From UBA9619 sp964630665 (GTDB lineage Bacteria; Pseudomonadota; Gammaproteobacteria; Arenicellales; UBA868): 7,323 nt of DNA. A program made the position numbers and the translations under genes. The notes beneath the pieces are model-generated. The model did no database searches and was not told where the DNA came from. It saw only the letters and a list, made by a program, of their open reading frames with translations. Where the stretch lies: positions 1 through 7,323 of the forward strand of contig CAZVVN010000111.1 in assembly GCA_964630665.1 (NCBI GenBank), read 5' to 3'. Below are positions 1 to 6,301 of this stretch, piece after piece. The stretch's first letter is position 1, and the number at the start of each line of letters is the position of its first letter.

Positions 1-123
1 GGAATCGCTCCCCAGTGCGGGTTCGCCTCTACTGAGGAAGGCAACACACTGAGCGCGGACGAGCAGAAACGAAAACTCGAGCTCGTTGTTAACACCGCCG
101 AGCTTATCTGGGGCGGCGTCTGA
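1..123 (+). CDS. C-terminal end of a MetE-like (cobalamin-independent methionine synthase family) protein, partial
   Basis: Reading frame 1 is open from the left edge to a TGA at 121-123 and gives 40 residues, the tail of a protein that starts outside the window. It contains PQCGFASTEEGN followed by a charged helix and ends TAELIWGGV. This pattern (PxCGF, then EGN, then a closing helix with TAE and a Trp) is typical of the C-terminal catalytic domain of the MetE/UROD-like superfamily, where the Cys is a zinc ligand that activates a thiol methyl acceptor. Known members include full MetE and shorter proteins of about 340-380 residues containing only this domain; which one this is cannot be told here. 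The next gene begins 37 bases downstream on the same strand, so co-transcription is likely. A role in methyl transfer linked to aromatic demethylation is possible but is only inference. Family call fairly sure; exact function unknown. Confidence 0.72.
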   Translation, partial: GIAPQCGFASTEEGNTLSADEQKRKLELVVNTAELIWGGV

Positions 124-160
124 TCAGTAGGCCTCGAGCCCTGGATCTGCTGGAGAAGAC

Positions 161-1369
161 GTGCCACAGCCATATGTCCAATCAAACCCGTCTGAATCGG
201 CCCTAGCCACGGACATCACAGCATCAGCAGCAAAGATCGCGCCCAGGTTGAAGGTGCTTGCTGTCGAGGCGGAGAAAATCCGCCGCCTGACCGATGAAGG
301 AGTTGAACTGGTAAGAAGTGCGGGCTTGTTTCGTACGCTGCAACCGAAACGGGTGGGCGGGCACCAGCTCAACCTGCGGACTCACCTGGACGTCGTGTCG
401 ACCTTGTCAGAGGGCTGTGTCAGCACCGGCTGGGTGGTCGGGGTTGCCCATGCCCACAGCTGGTTGATCGGACACATGACGGCGGCGGCACAGGATGAGG
501 TTTATGGTGTCAACCCGGATGCTGTGGTCGCAGCGGTCATCGGACCCCGCGGTGAGGCAACCCAACTCAGTGACGGTAATTACCAGCTGAATGGCTTCTG
601 GCCGTTTGGTTCCGGCAGTGACCATGCGGATTGGCTTATGCTGGGAGCCGAGGTGCTGGACAGCAACGGCGATGTCCAGGACTGGGGCGACTTTCTGGTC
701 CGTCCTGAAGATATTGAGAACCTGGACGACTGGAATTCAGCGGGGCTCGCAGCGACGGGCAGTCACTCGCTGGTTGGTAAAGACATCAACGTACCGGCCC
801 ACCGGTTCATTTCAATGCCGGACGTGTTTGCCGGGAACTCGCCCGGTCGAGACCTGCACGAGGGCCCGCTTTACCTGTCCTCTCCAGCACCGGTGTTAGC
901 GCTGGCGCTGACAGGCTCTGCTATCGGCTGCGCAAAATCAGCGTTGGCGGATTACCTCGACACCATTGAGGGTAAAACTCTGGCCTACACCGAACACATC
1001 CAGACCGAGTGGGCGCCTACCCAGATCAATATTGCCAATGCCGCAGCCAGGATCGACGCCGCAGAACTACTGCTCTACCGGTCAGCCGATTCAATCGATG
1101 ATCACGCGACACAAAACAAACCAATGGCGGTCCAGAAGCGAGCGCGGGTCCGGATGGATTGTGCCCAGGGTGTACGTTTCTGCCTGGACGCGGTCGACGC
1201 GCTGTTCATTAACGGCGGGGCATCCGGCCTGGCCCTGAACAAACCGCTGCAGCGGGCCTCCCGTGACCTGCACGCAATCAACATGCACGGGTTATTGCTG
1301 CTGGACGTCAATGCCGAAGCATACGGGCGTATTCTGCTGGGCCTGGAGCCGAATTCTCCTCTGATCTGA
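161..1369 (+). CDS. Acyl-CoA-dehydrogenase-fold flavin-dependent monooxygenase (HsaA / HpaH-C2-like), oxygenase component
   Basis: A 402-residue protein, close to the usual 390-410 of group D flavin monooxygenases such as HsaA and the C2 component of p-hydroxyphenylacetate hydroxylase. These use reduced flavin from a separate reductase to hydroxylate a phenolic ring ortho to the OH, in the cytoplasm. Visible family marks: an N-terminal helical region with LVRSAGLFRTLQPKRVGG (residues 50-67); GFWPFGSGSDHADW (145-158), the flavin and substrate loop of the beta domain; GLAATGSHSL (195-204), equivalent to the GxxGTGSH motif; and QRASRDLHAINMHG (364-377) near the C-terminus, a helix with the conserved RD-H-A-H pattern. 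True acyl-CoA dehydrogenases differ at these sites and need a catalytic Glu that is not evident. The GTG start is supported by GGAGAA at 152-157, a few bases upstream. It probably forms an operon with the MetE-like gene upstream and perhaps with the dioxygenase downstream. No flavin reductase is visible. The substrate is unknown; a phenol is inferred from the neighbouring ring-cleavage gene. Confidence 0.82.
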   Translation: MPQPYVQSNPSESALATDITASAAKIAPRLKVLAVEAEKIRRLTDEGVELVRSAGLFRTLQPKRVGGHQLNLRTHLDVVSTLSEGCVSTGWVVGVAHAHSWLIGHMTAAAQDEVYGVNPDAVVAAVIGPRGEATQLSDGNYQLNGFWPFGSGSDHADWLMLGAEVLDSNGDVQDWGDFLVRPEDIENLDDWNSAGLAATGSHSLVGKDINVPAHRFISMPDVFAGNSPGRDLHEGPLYLSSPAPVLALALTGSAIGCAKSALADYLDTIEGKTLAYTEHIQTEWAPTQINIANAAARIDAAELLLYRSADSIDDHATQNKPMAVQKRARVRMDCAQGVRFCLDAVDALFINGGASGLALNKPLQRASRDLHAINMHGLLLLDVNAEAYGRILLGLEPNSPLI

Positions 1370-1554
1370 TCGGTGAACCTGCCATCGACGTGTTGCCGAC
1401 CCTGGGTCAACAACCGCTGGGCATCGAACCGAATTGCTCCTTCAATCTTCGGCTTGTCCCTTCTCTTCACCGATGGGACGGTGGACCATCGTCAGGGCGG
1501 GATTCAATTAGAATCGAACCGTCGCCATCAAAATGATGTCAAGGAGACCTACCG
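1370..1554 (+). promoter_or_regulatory. Intergenic spacer with three short inverted repeats ahead of the dioxygenase
   Basis: These 185 bases separate two genes on the same strand and contain no credible ORF. Three small inverted repeats lie in the half next to the dioxygenase: CGATGG (1471-1476) with CCATCG (1486-1491); GATTC (1501-1505) with GAATC (1511-1515); CATCA (1526-1530) with TGATG (1534-1538), just before the ribosome binding site. A TAGAAT hexamer at 1509-1514 resembles a sigma-70 -10 box but has no good -35 partner at 16-18 bases. The spacing leaves room for a separate promoter or operator for the dioxygenase, or for an attenuating structure. Short repeats of this size arise by chance, so the regulatory role is tentative. 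Confidence 0.3.
1542..1546 (+). promoter_or_regulatory. Ribosome binding site of the intradiol dioxygenase
   Basis: AGGAG lies eight bases before the ATG at 1555, a near-consensus Shine-Dalgarno site that fixes this start codon. Confidence 0.8.
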
Positions 1555-2412
1555 ATGCGTAACTTTAGCGAAGCCAATGCGACCGACGCCGTCATCCAAC
1601 GCATGGCACAGAGCAAAGACCCGCGTTTCCTGGAGATCATTTCTTCGGTCATTAGACATCTGCACGGCATTGTCCGAGATGTCGAACCGACCATGGAGGA
1701 GTGGTCCCGGGCGATTCAGTTCCTGACTCAGTGCGGCCAGAATTCAGACGACAAACGTCAGGAGTTCATTCTGCTGTCCGATACGCTTGGAATTTCAATG
1801 CTCCTGGAAAGCATCAACAACCGGACCGAAGGCGATGCGACGGAGGCGACGGTTCTCGGCCCGTTTCACGCTGCAGCACCGGACATGGCGATGGGCGACA
1901 CCCTCCCTGGTGCCGGGGAACCCACTCTGGTCTCAGGCCGGATCATGGATATCTCAGACAATCCGGTGTCAGGCGCGCACATTGACGTCTGGCAGACGGC
2001 TGGCGACGGCTTTTACGATGTTCAAAGAACAAGTTCCGATGAACTCAACCGAGGTGTCTTCACCACCGGGGACGACGGGCGGTACTGGTTCAAAACGATC
2101 AAGCCGGTATCGTATGAGGTTCCGACCGACGGTCCGGTCGGTGACATGCTGCGCCAGATGAATCGAGACGCCTGGCGGCCGGCCCACATTCATTTCATGC
2201 TCACTGCGCCGGGGTATCGCAAACTGACCACGCATATCTTTGTCGAAGGCGATCCTTATCTGGAAGACGACGCTGTGTTTGCGGTTCGCGAGAGCCTGAT
2301 CCGGACTTTCACCCAGATCAAAGACCCGGACGAGATTGAGCGCTGTGGATTTGACGGGCCGTTCTGGAAAGTCGATTCCGATTTCGTCCTACAACCCGAA
2401 GTGCCGGGATAA
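1555..2412 (+). CDS. Intradiol ring-cleavage dioxygenase, hydroxyquinol 1,2-dioxygenase type
   Basis: A 285-residue cytoplasmic non-heme Fe(III) enzyme that opens a catechol or 1,2,4-trihydroxybenzene ring between the two hydroxyls, giving a muconate or maleylacetate-type product. The N-terminal about 100 residues form the helical dimerisation domain of this family (DPRFLEIISSVIRHLHGIV at 22-40; TEATVLGPFHAAAPD at 96-110). The beta-sandwich catalytic domain follows: IDVWQTAGDGFYDVQ (143-157), YEVPTDGPVG (187-196), WRPAHIHFML (207-216). The four iron ligands are visible as Tyr154, Tyr187, His211 and His213. The ligand spacing (33, 24, 2) matches hydroxyquinol 1,2-dioxygenase as I recall it (Tyr164, Tyr197, His221, His223), whereas catechol 1,2-dioxygenase has 36 between the tyrosines. 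DGFYDVQ is also typical of the hydroxyquinol group. Length is normal (about 280-310). AGGAG at 1542-1546 supports the start. It sits downstream of a ring hydroxylase, which suits a hydroxylate-then-cleave route. Family certain; the preferred substrate is inferred. Confidence 0.9.
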   Translation: MRNFSEANATDAVIQRMAQSKDPRFLEIISSVIRHLHGIVRDVEPTMEEWSRAIQFLTQCGQNSDDKRQEFILLSDTLGISMLLESINNRTEGDATEATVLGPFHAAAPDMAMGDTLPGAGEPTLVSGRIMDISDNPVSGAHIDVWQTAGDGFYDVQRTSSDELNRGVFTTGDDGRYWFKTIKPVSYEVPTDGPVGDMLRQMNRDAWRPAHIHFMLTAPGYRKLTTHIFVEGDPYLEDDAVFAVRESLIRTFTQIKDPDEIERCGFDGPFWKVDSDFVLQPEVPG

Positions 2413-2472
2413 TTGGCAGACGGGTCTGATTCAGTGTGACTTGGCGCAGGCCTTGCCGCACGACCGGCCATC

Positions 2473-2485
2473 GCCAGGGCCTGGC
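2473..2485. repeat. Short palindrome in the convergent spacer
   Basis: GCCAGG (2473-2478) and CCTGGC (2480-2485) are perfect inverted copies around a single G. They lie directly before the larger hairpin at 2489-2511, so the two may compete or stack in the transcript. Too short for a firm function. Confidence 0.35.
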
Positions 2486-2488
2486 AAC

Positions 2489-2530
2489 CCACCAACCCCG
2501 TGGGTTGGTGGCGAGGCAGATCTCTTTTCT
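2489..2530 (+). terminator. Probable transcription terminator hairpin between convergent genes
   Basis: CCACCAACCC (2489-2498) and GGGTTGGTGG (2502-2511) form a perfect 10-base-pair stem with a three-base CGT loop, in the spacer between the ends of the dioxygenase (2412) and the sulfatase (2556). A T-rich run, TCTCTTTTCT, lies at 2521-2530, nine bases past the stem in the rightward direction. It is more distant than in a textbook intrinsic terminator. There is no U-tract for the leftward transcript. The position between convergent genes makes a terminator the best explanation, primarily for the rightward operon; the hairpin may also protect the leftward mRNA end. Confidence 0.6.
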
Positions 2531-2555
2531 AGGCGGGCCAGCGCGCTAGAGGGGA

Positions 2556-4184
2556 TTATTTCAACTCTGGCGAGACGACCGGCCAGATACCCCGCTCCCT
2601 CGCCGCAGCCTCATCCCAGCAGCCGATCACGATACCCGGGGGCTCCCTGCCGGACATCTTCTCGATCCGCTGCGGTGAAAGCGTGGTCCTGGTGTGGTGG
2701 CGGCAGGCCCAGTCAAAAATGACCGAGTGCAAGCGCTCCCGCTCGACGGCATAGGCCGGTTCGTCGCCAAGGTCATGGAGTTCCTGAGGATCATTCTCAA
2801 GATCGAACAACATAGGACGAAATCCGTACGCATAGATGTACTTCCACCGCCGGTCACAGGCCATCACCAGGCGCGCGTCAGCCTGCTCGACACCCAGCGC
2901 GAGTCGTGCACGGCGGGTCGCATAGTCGTATTCCGATATAGCAACCTCACGCCACGGCACGTCGGTTTGAGCGTTCAGCAGAGGACTGAGGGAGTGCCCT
3001 TCGATAATATGTGGGCATGACTCACCGCCGAAGAAATCCAGAAAGGTGGGCGCCAGATCCACACTTTCCACCAGCGCGTCTGTCGCTGTACCGCGGGTAA
3101 CGTCCGCCGACGCGCGTGGATCATAGACAATCAGTGGAATACGCACTGACGGCTCATGGAACAGGTCTTTCTCACCCATCCAGTGGTCACCAAGATAGTC
3201 CCCGTGGTCAGAGGTGAACACGATCATCGTGTTTTCAAAGAGGTTTTTCCGTTCCAGGTAGTCAAACAGCACCCCCATCTGATCATCGATCTGCTTGACT
3301 AGGGCCATGTAGGCCGGGATGACTCGTTCTCTGACCTTGTCGTCTGAATAGGTCCGGCAGACCGGCTGGTTCTGGAAAGCGCCATACACCGGGTGCGGGC
3401 TTTCCTTCTCCTGCACCGAACGCACGACCGGAATGATATCCTCTGTGCCGTAAATGTCGTCGTACGGTGCGGGCACGATATAAGGCCAGTGCGGCTTGAG
3501 AAAAGACAGATGACACAGCCAGGGTTCGTCGCCCACTGACTCGATGAATTCGATGCAGCGGCGTGTGAGATACGGGGTCTCGGAATGTTCCTCAGGCACC
3601 CTGGCCCGCCGACCGCTGTTCTCCAGCAGCCAGCCGGACAACAGTTCACCGTTGTCACCTTCGGCCGAATTCGCCCACAGCTCCCAGGGGTTGGCACCAG
3701 CAAAGCCGTGTTCGCGTAGGTACTCATCGTAGCGTGGATCGATGTCGTAATAGCCCTCCGGGTGCATCCCGTCGTCCCGGTCGAAAGGCTCGAATCCACA
3801 TTCGGCCACACTCACACCGATAGCCGAATTCGGGTCAATGCCCAACCACTGCATGCCTTCGTAATCCGCAATCATGTGGGTCTTACCAACCAGCACCGTC
3901 CGTACACCGAGCGGACCCAGGTGGTCGCCCAAGGTCTTCTCACCGACCCGCATTGGGAACCCGTTCCAGGTCGATCCGTGCGAGCGCATGTAGCGACCCG
4001 TGTAAAAACTCATTCTCGATGGCCCGCAGACCGGTGACTGGCAGTAGGCTCGGTCGAATTTCAGCCCACGGGCCGCAAGGCCGTCCAGGTGCGGTGTGTG
4101 CAGGGCCGGGTGGCCGTAACAGGAAAGATAATCCCACCGCAACTGATCGGCCATAATGAACAGGACATTTCGGGGTTCGGTCAT
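2556..4184 (-). CDS. Formylglycine-type sulfatase / phosphonate monoester hydrolase-like enzyme
   Basis: A 542-residue member of the alkaline phosphatase superfamily that hydrolyses a sulfate ester or a phosphonate or phosphate diester. It opens with NVLFIMADQLRWD (6-18), giving the metal pair Asp13-Gln14. CGPSRMSFYTGRY (53-65) holds the CxPxR sulfatase signature: Cys53 would become the formylglycine nucleophile, with Arg57 beside it. Further metal and sulfate-binding candidates are Lys101 and His103 (GKTH), Lys230 and His232 (LKPHWPY), Asp326 and His327 (TSDHGDYLGDHW) and Lys338 (GEKD). Asp-Gln rather than Asp-Asp at the first site, the length, and the lack of a signal peptide recall choline sulfatases and phosphonate monoester hydrolases more than secreted arylsulfatases, so it is probably cytoplasmic. 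GAGG at 4193-4196, eight bases upstream, supports the ATG. It lies 59 bases after the lyase gene on the same strand, likely one operon. The enzyme that makes formylglycine is not in the window. The substrate cannot be determined. Confidence 0.85.
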   Translation of the reverse strand: MTEPRNVLFIMADQLRWDYLSCYGHPALHTPHLDGLAARGLKFDRAYCQSPVCGPSRMSFYTGRYMRSHGSTWNGFPMRVGEKTLGDHLGPLGVRTVLVGKTHMIADYEGMQWLGIDPNSAIGVSVAECGFEPFDRDDGMHPEGYYDIDPRYDEYLREHGFAGANPWELWANSAEGDNGELLSGWLLENSGRRARVPEEHSETPYLTRRCIEFIESVGDEPWLCHLSFLKPHWPYIVPAPYDDIYGTEDIIPVVRSVQEKESPHPVYGAFQNQPVCRTYSDDKVRERVIPAYMALVKQIDDQMGVLFDYLERKNLFENTMIVFTSDHGDYLGDHWMGEKDLFHEPSVRIPLIVYDPRASADVTRGTATDALVESVDLAPTFLDFFGGESCPHIIEGHSLSPLLNAQTDVPWREVAISEYDYATRRARLALGVEQADARLVMACDRRWKYIYAYGFRPMLFDLENDPQELHDLGDEPAYAVERERLHSVIFDWACRHHTRTTLSPQRIEKMSGREPPGIVIGCWDEAAARERGIWPVVSPELK

Positions 4185-4192
4185 TCGCCTTA

Positions 4193-4196
4193 CCTC
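4193..4196 (-). promoter_or_regulatory. Ribosome binding site of the sulfatase
   Basis: On the minus strand GAGG lies eight bases before the ATG at 4184. This supports that start and independent translation of the second gene in the leftward pair. Confidence 0.65.
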
Positions 4197-4243
4197 AGAA
4201 ACCAGGTTGATGTAAGCAGCCGTCAGTCATCAAGCCAGAGCAG

Positions 4244-5407
4244 TCATAGCCCGGCCAGCGCCTGGGAGAGATCTCCGATCAGATCGTCCGGATCCTCCAG
4301 ACCGATGTGCAGACGCAACAGGAACGGTTTTTCGGTCCACGGCACGACTTCCCGAACCACTGGCATATGGTTGAAAGCAATCAGGCTCTCGAAGCCGCCC
4401 CAGGATGAGCCGATCTGGAAATAAGCCAGCGAATTGATGCAGTGTTTGACCGCATCCTCATCCACCGAATGTAGCGCCAGGCCAAACAAGCTGGACGCGC
4501 CCCGAAAGTCACGCTGCCAAAGACCATGGCCGGGATCATCGGCAAGCGCCGGATACAACACCCGGTGTACCTGTGGCTGAGCGGTGAGCCAGTTCGCAAC
4601 TTTGAGCGTTGAGGCCTGCTGGCGTTCGAGCCGTACTGCCAGCGTGCGCAACCCGCGAAGGGCCATATAACAGTCGTCGGGACCCGGCGCGTCACCCAGG
4701 TCGTGTGCATGGCTGACAATCGAGCGGTGGATGGACTCCGATACGGATGAAACCATGCCGATCACCAGGTCGGAATGCCCGGCGATGTACTTGGTGCCGG
4801 CCTGAATCGAGATGTCCACACCGTGGTCGAATGGCCGAAAGAAAAGTGGCGAGGCCCATGTATTGTCCATCAGGCTAAGCACGCCCCGTTCTCTCGCAAT
4901 GGCCGTGATCGCTGGGATGTCCTGCATCTCGAAGGTCAGCGATCCCGGCGCCTCCAGAAATACTGCCCTGGTGTTCGGCTGGATCAGGTCGGCAATTCCC
5001 GCCCCGATCCCAGGATCGTAAAACTGCGCGGTGATCCCGTATCTTTTCAGTACGTTGTTACAGAACGTGCGGGTAGGCCCGTAAACACTGTCCGTGACTA
5101 GGATGTGGTCACCACTGTCCAGCAATGCACCCAATGTCACCGTGATCGCAGACAACCCGGAGGCGGTCACCAGCGTACCCGCCGCGCCTTCCAGAGCCGC
5201 GACAGCCTCAGACAGAGCCCTGGCATTGTGCGTGCCGCGCGCACCGTAGGTAATGTCGGTAAAGGTTTTTTCCCCGTCGAATCGATGAATGTAGCTGTCC
5301 ACATCGGGTGACAGGATGGTCGATGCCCGGTAGACCGGCATGTTGACCGTGCCCTCGAAGGTCTTCTGACCCCTGCCCAGGTGTACGAGTTTCGTCTCGT
5401 CCTTCAT
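4244..5407 (-). CDS. metC: Cystathionine beta-lyase-like PLP enzyme (Cys/Met metabolism family)
   Basis: A 387-residue fold-type I PLP enzyme. In the family, cystathionine beta-lyase splits cystathionine to homocysteine, pyruvate and ammonia; relatives cleave other C-S bonds. Visible marks (numbered from this start): YGARGTH (54-60), with the phosphate-contacting Tyr54 and Arg57 from the partner subunit; Tyr109 in DSVYGPTR, the ring-stacking Tyr; Asp181 in LMDNTWASP, which pairs with the PLP pyridine nitrogen; Lys206 in SIQAGTKYIAGHSD, the Schiff-base lysine; SSWGGFESL (334-342); and Arg365 in LLRLHIGLED, the substrate carboxylate contact. The SWGGFES and LHIGLED segments favour MetC over gamma-lyases. 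The frame runs upstream to an ATG at 5479, but the start at 5407 is chosen because AGGGA at 5414-5418 lies six bases before it and MKDETKLVHLGR is the usual family N-terminus. First gene of a leftward pair with the sulfatase. Its role here may be ordinary methionine synthesis or C-S cleavage of a pathway intermediate. Confidence 0.87.
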   Translation of the reverse strand: MKDETKLVHLGRGQKTFEGTVNMPVYRASTILSPDVDSYIHRFDGEKTFTDITYGARGTHNARALSEAVAALEGAAGTLVTASGLSAITVTLGALLDSGDHILVTDSVYGPTRTFCNNVLKRYGITAQFYDPGIGAGIADLIQPNTRAVFLEAPGSLTFEMQDIPAITAIARERGVLSLMDNTWASPLFFRPFDHGVDISIQAGTKYIAGHSDLVIGMVSSVSESIHRSIVSHAHDLGDAPGPDDCYMALRGLRTLAVRLERQQASTLKVANWLTAQPQVHRVLYPALADDPGHGLWQRDFRGASSLFGLALHSVDEDAVKHCINSLAYFQIGSSWGGFESLIAFNHMPVVREVVPWTEKPFLLRLHIGLEDPDDLIGDLSQALAGL

Positions 5408-5413
5408 GATCTG

Positions 5414-5418
5414 TCCCT
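5414..5418 (-). promoter_or_regulatory. Ribosome binding site fixing the lyase start at 5407
   Basis: On the minus strand AGGGA lies six bases before the ATG at 5407. The alternative ATG at 5479 would add 24 residues rich in Arg, Cys and Gly that do not resemble the family, so this site decides the start. Confidence 0.7.
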
Positions 5419-5443
5419 GCAACGTTCCGTGGCAGCTTGCACG

Positions 5444-5465
5444 GCCACAATTCGTGGCTATTCTA
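5444..5465 (-). promoter_or_regulatory. Possible lyase promoter -10 box next to an inverted repeat
   Basis: On the minus strand TAGAAT (5460-5465) differs by one base from the -10 consensus and sits about 53 bases before the lyase start. Beside it GCCAC (5444-5448) and GTGGC (5454-5458) form an inverted repeat with a five-base centre, near where transcription would begin. No convincing -35 element lies 16-18 bases further upstream, so an activator-dependent promoter, or chance, are both possible. Confidence 0.3.
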
Positions 5466-5504
5466 CGCCCTGTCGTCACGTTGGCGCGTGATGAAAGTGG
5501 TCCA

Positions 5505-5522
5505 ACTCTTACCAGTAAGAGT
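5505..5522. promoter_or_regulatory. 18-base palindromic operator candidate between divergent genes
   Basis: ACTCTTACCAGTAAGAGT has perfect 8-base arms (5505-5512 and 5515-5522) around a CA centre. It lies in the 138-base divergent spacer, 98 bases before the lyase start and 23 bases before the exporter start. At that place a bound dimeric repressor would block the rightward promoter or leader, and could also influence the leftward one. The size and symmetry are typical of dimeric helix-turn-helix operators, for example GntR or TetR families. No regulator gene is in the window, so the binding protein is unknown. A hairpin in the exporter leader is an alternative. Confidence 0.55.
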
Positions 5523-5545
5523 GCATAGAGTAAACTGAAAGCGCT

Positions 5546-6301
5546 ATGGACCTGTATGCACTCATCCCTTCCGACCTCACCATTGTCTCTGCGGGGGGCC
5601 TCGTGGCTCTGAGTTTCTTCACCTCGGCGCTGACTGCCGCAGTGGGTATCGGTGGTGGTCTGGTGCTGCTTGCCGTGATGGCATCGTTTCTACCGCCACT
5701 GGTGGTCCTTCCGGTACACGGGATCGTCCAACTCGGCTCCAACGGCGGCCGCGCGGTCGTAATGCGCCCGCACATCGACTGGCAGATCACCGGATATTTT
5801 GTCCTTGGGTCGCTCATCGGCGTGATCCTGGCGGCAAAGGTCTTTGTTGTCCTGCCGGTCGAGGTCCTGCGCGCACTGCTTGGTCTGTTCGTGCTTTACG
5901 CCGTCTGGGCGCCCAAGTTGCGCCCCTCCAGCATACCGCTTGCAGGTTTCGTGCCGGTCGGGGCCCTGACCAGTTTCGCAACCATGTTTGTCGGCGGCAC
6001 CGGACCACTGGTTTCGGCATTTCTCTCACCGGAACGCCTGGGTCGTGAAAAGCTGGTCGCCACGCACGCGGCCTGCATGACGACCCAACATGGCCTGAAA
6101 GGCCTTGCTTTCGGATTCCTCGGTTTCCAGTTCCTGCCCTGGCTGCCCGTGATGGCAGCGATGATCGCCAGCGGATTTGTCGGCACACTCACGGGACGGC
6201 GAATCCTGCAACGACTGCCGGAGCGGCTCTTCACCCGACTGTTCCGGACAGTACTGACGCTGCTGGGACTCCGGTTGCTGTTGCTGGGCTTTACTGGATG
6301 A
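5546..6301 (+). CDS. TauE/SafE-family membrane protein (putative sulfite / organosulfonate / anion exporter)
   Basis: A 251-residue hydrophobic protein of the TauE/SafE (DUF81) family, normally about 240-270 residues with seven or eight membrane helices in two repeats. Members are proposed to export sulfite, sulfoacetate or related anions across the inner membrane. Visible: a first helical hairpin with the family GIGGG motif (34-38), a conserved SNGGRAVVMRPHIDW stretch (65-79), hydrophobic segments at about 82-103, 106-122 and 130-150, the second-repeat motif GGTGPLVSAFL (150-160), then helices at about 186-215 and 232-249. The ATG at 5546 is the only possible start because an in-frame TAA lies at 5531-5533, yet no good Shine-Dalgarno is visible; a leaderless or weakly initiated transcript is possible. 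The stop codon overlaps the start of the sulfotransferase (ATGA), which implies coupled translation. The palindrome at 5505-5522 probably controls it. Substrate inferred only from family and sulfur-related neighbours. Confidence 0.83.
   Translation: MDLYALIPSDLTIVSAGGLVALSFFTSALTAAVGIGGGLVLLAVMASFLPPLVVLPVHGIVQLGSNGGRAVVMRPHIDWQITGYFVLGSLIGVILAAKVFVVLPVEVLRALLGLFVLYAVWAPKLRPSSIPLAGFVPVGALTSFATMFVGGTGPLVSAFLSPERLGREKLVATHAACMTTQHGLKGLAFGFLGFQFLPWLPVMAAMIASGFVGTLTGRRILQRLPERLFTRLFRTVLTLLGLRLLLLGFTG

Noticed and set aside
161..1369. A true acyl-CoA dehydrogenase
   Set aside because: The GFWPFGSGSDHADW, GLAATGSHSL and RDLHAINMH motifs match flavin monooxygenases of the HsaA type, and the ring-cleavage neighbour fits hydroxylation.
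1434..1514. Sigma-70 promoter for the dioxygenase (TTGCTC or TTGTCC with TAGAAT)
   Set aside because: No -35-like hexamer lies 16-18 bases from TAGAAT, and the others have poor -10 partners, so no promoter is called.
1373..1726. Frame starting in the spacer and running into the dioxygenase
   Set aside because: It overlaps the well-supported dioxygenase in another frame, has no family resemblance and no ribosome binding site.
3299..3811. 170-codon frame on the same strand as the sulfatase
   Set aside because: Out-of-frame shadow inside the sulfatase, low-complexity and rich in Arg, Ser, Thr and Cys with no domain.
5408..5479. Upstream extension of the lyase gene to an ATG at 5479
   Set aside because: The extra 24 residues do not resemble the family N-terminus, and a good ribosome binding site (AGGGA, 5414-5418) precedes the ATG at 5407.
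5408..5545. SAM or other methionine-related riboswitch ahead of the lyase
   Set aside because: The leader is short and shows only a 5-base inverted repeat; no conserved riboswitch core was recognised.
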